A program made the translations under genes and the position numbers. 64,000 nt of DNA from Paulownia fortunei (taxonomy: Eukaryota > Streptophyta > Magnoliopsida > Lamiales > Paulowniaceae). The stretch spans positions 13,298,278-13,362,277 of the forward strand of contig CM033120.1 in the NCBI GenBank assembly GCA_019321725.1, read 5' to 3'. Below the pieces are notes generated by a model. It had not been told where the DNA came from. It was given only the letters and a program-made list of their open reading frames with translations, and did no database searches. Numbering within the stretch: the first letter of the stretch is position 1; every line of letters begins with the position of its first letter. Shown here piece after piece: positions 60,040 through 64,000 of the stretch.

Positions 60040-61784
60040 TGTAACAAGCTAAAATGGGAGAAGATAGTAAGATGAGGGTCTGGGAGCCGCAAGGAAGAAA
60101 ACAACCCCAGATTACCTCACTATTCTCACAATTTCCAGAATCACAGATCAAGAAAGAACTTAACTCAGCTCAAAACCGATATGCTTTCATTTCTGAACTG
60201 CAATGTATTTGTACTGTAGGATTAAGCTTATTAATGAGCGGTTAATTAGCTATAACCTTCTCAATTATGCTAACTGTTATAACTAATCTGTTAACCACAA
60301 CAATGAATTGCTATTTTCATTTCCGTGTTTTCTTCCCTATTCTCATGTACAAGAGTGGCCATCTCACTTATAGAGTTTTTGTTGCCTGCCTTGTTTTGTT
60401 TTTTTCCTTATCTGTTGTGTTTTCTTCTGTCATTTTTTATTTGGTCCGTAACAAATTCATCCCTTCTCAAAACACTCCTTGAGGACAAGGACTAATTTGA
60501 ACCTATTTCCCAGTTTGACAGATGAGAAAGGATACACTGGTGCAAATCTGCATAGTTTTTTTCAGGCCGATGGTCAGAGTCTTGTAAAACCATTGCACAA
60601 GTCTACATCTCAAAAACCTCCAACATATCAACGAGTCCAAAAAAAAGAAAAAAAAAATTGCTTCAGCGCCAATTATAGGAATAGTAATTCCATGCTTGCT
60701 AAGATATTTAACCATAATTTTAGCACCTACACTAGTGCCAACAGCAGATGGAGGAGCTTGTCCACACAACAATCCCAACCTGAATCCTTAAACACTTAAT
60801 CGCTATGGGGATGGTTCTGTGGCTTCTCAGCCACTTTCCATAAGAATGATCCAACCTCCATAATCTTGATTGTGCCTTGAACAAAACTGCGTAGTTGAAC
60901 AAAATATTGATAACAATGAACGTCAATTCTTCTTTTCCAAAATCATCCACCCATGAGATATGAGATCTCCAATGTCTTGGATACGATCTGATGCTCAATG
61001 GTGACATTAGTGACACTCGATCTTTCTTCCATAAAACCTTGAGGATGACAAGATAGTACCCTTCAGCAGCCACAAAGCATATCCATTATCCCTTTTTTTC
61101 CAGACATTTCAACAAACACATTTGATTCTGAAATTCAGTCAAATCTTTCTACTAAATTCAGTCAAATATTCTTCACTAGACAACTCAGCAGACTTTCCCA
61201 CATTAACAGCGTCAGCTCACTAAAACTTGGCAACTCGACTATTGAATTTTTTAGAAACTGAAATGGGACTTACCTACATGTTGATTCCCCTTTTTTCAAG
61301 AAAATAGAAGCAATCCTCTACAGAATTTCTTCAAAAGATTGATTCGTCCTTTCCGATGTCTCCTAAAATAACTCTTTTAGCTCCTTAATATTTCAATTTC
61401 CATTTCTTCCGCCATTGTTGGATCGACGGCTCTGATACCAATTGTAACAAGCTAAAATGGGAGAAGATAAGATGAGGGCCTGGGAGCTGCGAGGGGGAAA
61501 GCAACCTCGAGATTGCCTCACTATTCTCACAATTTCCAGATCACATATCCAGAGAACTTAGCCCAGCTAAAAACCGATATGGTTTCATTTCTGAACTACA
61601 AATTATTTATATAGTAGGATTAGGCCTATTAATGAACGTTAATTAGCTATAACCATCTCAATTATGCTAACTGTTATAACTAATCTGTTAACCATAACTA
61701 TCAGTTGCTATTTACTGATACATTTACACGTTTCCGTCCCTTTTCTCATGTACAAGAGTTCCCAATTCACTTATAGAGTTCCCA
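60040..61784 (-). mobile_element. TRIM-like small LTR retrotransposon
   Basis: Two direct repeats of about 340 bp (60040-60380 and 61443-61784) both begin TGTAACAAGCTAAAATGGGA on the plus strand and stay alignable by eye to TCACTTATAGAGTT. Directly before the second copy is GGCTCTGATACCA (61428-61440). On the minus strand this is TGGTATCAGAGCC, the primer-binding site for initiator-Met tRNA used by many Copia-type and TRIM elements, so the element reads right to left. The interior (about 1.06 kb) lacks gag-pol. Minus open frames at 60503-60778 and 60732-61073 carry no domain I recognise and may be captured host sequence. Confidence 0.8.
61427..61440 (-). other. Primer-binding site, initiator-Met tRNA type
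   Basis: Minus strand TGGTATCAGAGCCG, placed two bases inside the LTR terminus at 61443. It fixes the orientation of the TRIM-like element. Confidence 0.78.
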
Positions 61785-63269
61785 CTTTTTCTTTAATCAT
61801 TTTTGATTTCTGTAAAACTTTCTAAAATTTTCTTTCTTTTGTTGTTTTACCAACATTCCCACTTCTCACTTTTTCTCCTTCCCGTTCCATGTTTTTCTTT
61901 ATTCTTCCTTCACTCACCATGCAACCGCCTGTCTTTTTTCTCATTCTCACTTCTCTCTTTTGCTTCTTCCCTTTCCATGTTTTTTCTCACTCTTTTGTTA
62001 ACTCTCAATAAGCTATAGATTATAGTCAGTTTCAAAGTATATTTTTTAGTTTCAAACGCATACAAGCACAAAGATCACTTTCATGGGAACCTTCTGCGAC
62101 TATCTTCACACACACATCACAATCACTGACACCGTGACACGCATAGTCCTCCAAACGTCAAACACGGATCGCTTAATTTATCCGATTTTGGCCCGTTTCC
62201 AATGGGTTATATGATATCCGTTTTCGTATAACAATCAAACCAGCCAAGTGGCCGCCGGCCCTAACCTGACAATCTTAAAGTTGTCAAGATACCAAGTTAA
62301 CAGAACTTAAGCAACTAGACAATCAAACCAAAAAATGGTTTGAGACGCAGCCCTCCCATATTATACTAATAATCACCTATTTTCCCCCTCTTGGTTTCAT
62401 ATTTGCAATGACCTAACTTATCTTCATCGTATAATGGTCCCCATCCCTTAGCCAACTTAATTGAATTTGATGATGTCATCATAAATGTTAGCAAAATTTT
62501 GAATATGCTATATCAATTGTATGTGTAAGGAATGTATATCTTATCACATTAATTATATATCTCATTATATATATATGTAAGTGTATAGGTGTCGCAATAC
62601 TTTAACTAACCAAAATAACTCTTAGAGGATATTTGTAAAATTTAAAACTTACTAGGATGTAATTTAGAAATTATTATAGAATATTTCAGTTTGATAGGTT
62701 GTTAACCTCATATTGCATTTTCAGTTGGTGATATTGCATTCTTGAAGTCTAATACAAAGTTTAATGAGACTGTATGAAGCTGAAGAGAACTTTGTAAAAT
62801 AATAATTTTTGAAAGAAAGAATAGTTGTGGGGAAACGTGCCTTCAATTTTGGCAAAACAATGTGATTATGACAAGTACTAAAGCTTTCAATATGATGCAA
62901 ATTGTGTAAGAACGTTCATCCAGTTATGATTAGTGACATTAGTTATAGATTAGTTATAACAACTGAATTGATTACAATAACTAACAGCTCATTTTACTCC
63001 GTAACTGAACTGAGCTCATCAATGAAAAGGGTTCACTTCCCTTGTGTCTTAGCTGTGTTTTCTTCTTGCCTTTTACTTGTTGTTACTGGTTCTAAAGCTC
63101 AGTCTTTAAGGAATTTTCGAATTTCTTTCTCCCATTGGAGTTGGTTCTTATCAGCACGAAAATTAATGCTAGTTTATTATGTGTAGATTTTGTGGTTGGT
63201 AACCTAGACTCCTGCTATATTATTCAAGTGTACACAAACAAACTGATGCTTATTTGATTAATTTTATTT
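61785..63269. other. Intergenic DNA near right edge
   Basis: C/T-rich stretch at 61800-62010, then AT-rich sequence with a (TA)n run near 62560-62577. The plus frame 62902-63186 contains a hydrophobic segment (HFPCVLAVFSSCLLLVVTG) but sits in sequence that looks like an LTR tail (repeated 'ttagttata', 'taactaacagc'), so I do not call it a gene. Confidence 0.4.
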
Positions 63270-63445
63270 TACCATAAGTGACATTCCTCTCCATCTTCTG
63301 TTGCAATGCGCTGTTATCTCTACTCTTGGATACCATTTGCCGACTGCGGGACTGCAGTTGAGAATTAGGGTCCCCTTGGTAAATCGGCGGAGGTTGGCCC
63401 ATCCGAAAATTTACTTTTGATTGAACGCTTTCTCTGTTTTGTTTT
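63270..63445 (-). CDS. Candidate exon of an unrecognised gene
   Basis: The minus frame reads polar, non-repetitive residues (NFRMGQPPPIYQGDPNSQLQ, then SRSRQMVSKSRDNSALQQ), more protein-like than the surrounding sequence. It is preceded by an acceptor-like TTTCAG (63446-63451) and ends at a weak donor-like TATG|GTAAAA. Its phase does not match the candidate exon at 63622-63732, so the two cannot be joined simply. Could be a remnant. Confidence 0.3.
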
Positions 63446-63621
63446 CTGAAAGGTTGGATTTCACACACCAAATTATTGTTTATGATCAATTGGAATTAAC
63501 TGAACTACAATATGAGGAATTCTGTCTGATGATTCGGTATATTTTTTTTTAGGTTGTATGGCTTATGCAATTTAAGATTTTTTAAGTAGTATCTTCTCTC
63601 TTTTTTATTTTGGTATTTTAC

Positions 63622-63732
63622 CCAGTTTGTTGGCATTCTATTCTGTGCAGTTAAATGTCGAGCCATAATTTCCGATGACTCTGGTCTATCTGCTACCACT
63701 TGATCTACAGTTTTAATTGTACGCAATCCAGG
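63622..63732 (-). CDS. Candidate exon of an unrecognised gene
   Basis: A 37-codon minus-strand block between acceptor ATTCTAG and donor GTAAAA, reading PGLRTIKTVDQVVADRPESS then EIMARHLTAQNRMPTNW. Phase 0 at both ends. Balanced amino-acid composition suggests real or recently lost coding sequence; the 5' part would lie beyond the right edge. Family not recognised. Confidence 0.35.
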
Positions 63733-64000
63733 CTAGAATAGTTGAAACTCGAAACAAATGGGCATAAATTGCTTCACTATTCCTTTCTGTATGATGAGTG
63801 AGAGTCGCGCTAAATACCTACAAGATCAAAAACAGGAAATTGGGTGTCACCTTGTTCTTTCTTATTTTTTTTTATTTGTTTTTTCACCACTAAATTCGTG
63901 TTTTATTGCAAAATTATAGTTGGAAAGGGGAAACCTCAATCAGATAATTAAATCATTCTTTTGAGTTGTTTTCTCAAGCACTCGTGTTGCATAAACACAG

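Noticed and set aside
60040..61784. Pair of direct repeats considered as a segmental gene duplication
   Set aside because: The TGTAACA termini and an adjacent initiator-Met primer-binding site identify them as LTRs.
62902..63186. Possible small secreted protein (hydrophobic HFPCVLAVFSSCLLLVVTG)
   Set aside because: No plausible mature domain, internal ATG context, and the surrounding sequence resembles an LTR tail.
1..64000. tRNA or rRNA genes
   Set aside because: I looked for cloverleaf landmarks (GGTTCGA-type loops with CCA-side pairing) and rRNA-like conserved blocks and found none I could support by eye; a tRNAscan-SE run would settle it.

Overview
This window is nuclear DNA of a flowering plant, most likely a eudicot. 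The evidence is AT-rich intergenic DNA, GT-AG introns, S-domain receptor kinases, and plant-type transposons (Stowaway-like and hAT-like MITEs, LTR retrotransposon remnants, a Copia integrase scrap, a TRIM-like element with an initiator-Met tRNA primer-binding site). An asterid is my guess only; nothing fixes the species.

1-9.7 kb: two tandem G-type lectin S-receptor-like kinase genes on the minus strand. The left one runs off the window edge (ectodomain and membrane exons only). The right one (5125-9714) is a complete 7-exon gene predicting 820 residues with an intact RD kinase. A hAT-like MITE and a broken Copia integrase fragment lie between them. 9.7-18 kb: AT-rich non-coding DNA with small transposons.

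18-45 kb: the most unusual part, a three-member cluster of ClpB/HSP101-derived genes. Two are apparently intact 8-exon plus-strand genes (27936-33491, 893 aa; 38983-44524, 878 aa). The third is a wrecked inverted copy (about 19830-22606, minus). The predicted proteins start inside the D1 small domain of a ClpB-like AAA+ chaperone, so they lack the N domain and NBD1. They continue with a reduced middle region and a D2-like AAA module, and then carry a second, strongly eroded D2-like module. Walker B glutamates and other ATPase residues are substituted, so they look like non-hydrolysing pseudo-chaperones under purifying pressure on reading frame and exon structure. The pseudogene has lost its start codon, has several stops and frameshifts, and a deletion removed the Walker A exon. 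It lies between two direct copies of an unidentified segment of about 1.1 kb. A frameshifted RING-type pseudogene and a scrap of receptor kinase lie between the inverted copy and the intact ones.

45-64 kb: repeat-rich. There is an old LTR element (about 47.18-54.96 kb) with degenerate LTRs, no gag-pol, two internal tandem arrays (about 29 bp and 51 bp units) and a nested LTR-like insertion. It is followed by a 107-bp minisatellite (56.2-56.8 kb), a long imperfect inverted repeat (about 56.9-57.9 kb) and a TRIM-like element (60.04-61.78 kb, minus). Two weak candidate exons of an unrecognised minus-strand gene sit at the right edge. I saw no tRNA, rRNA or CRISPR.
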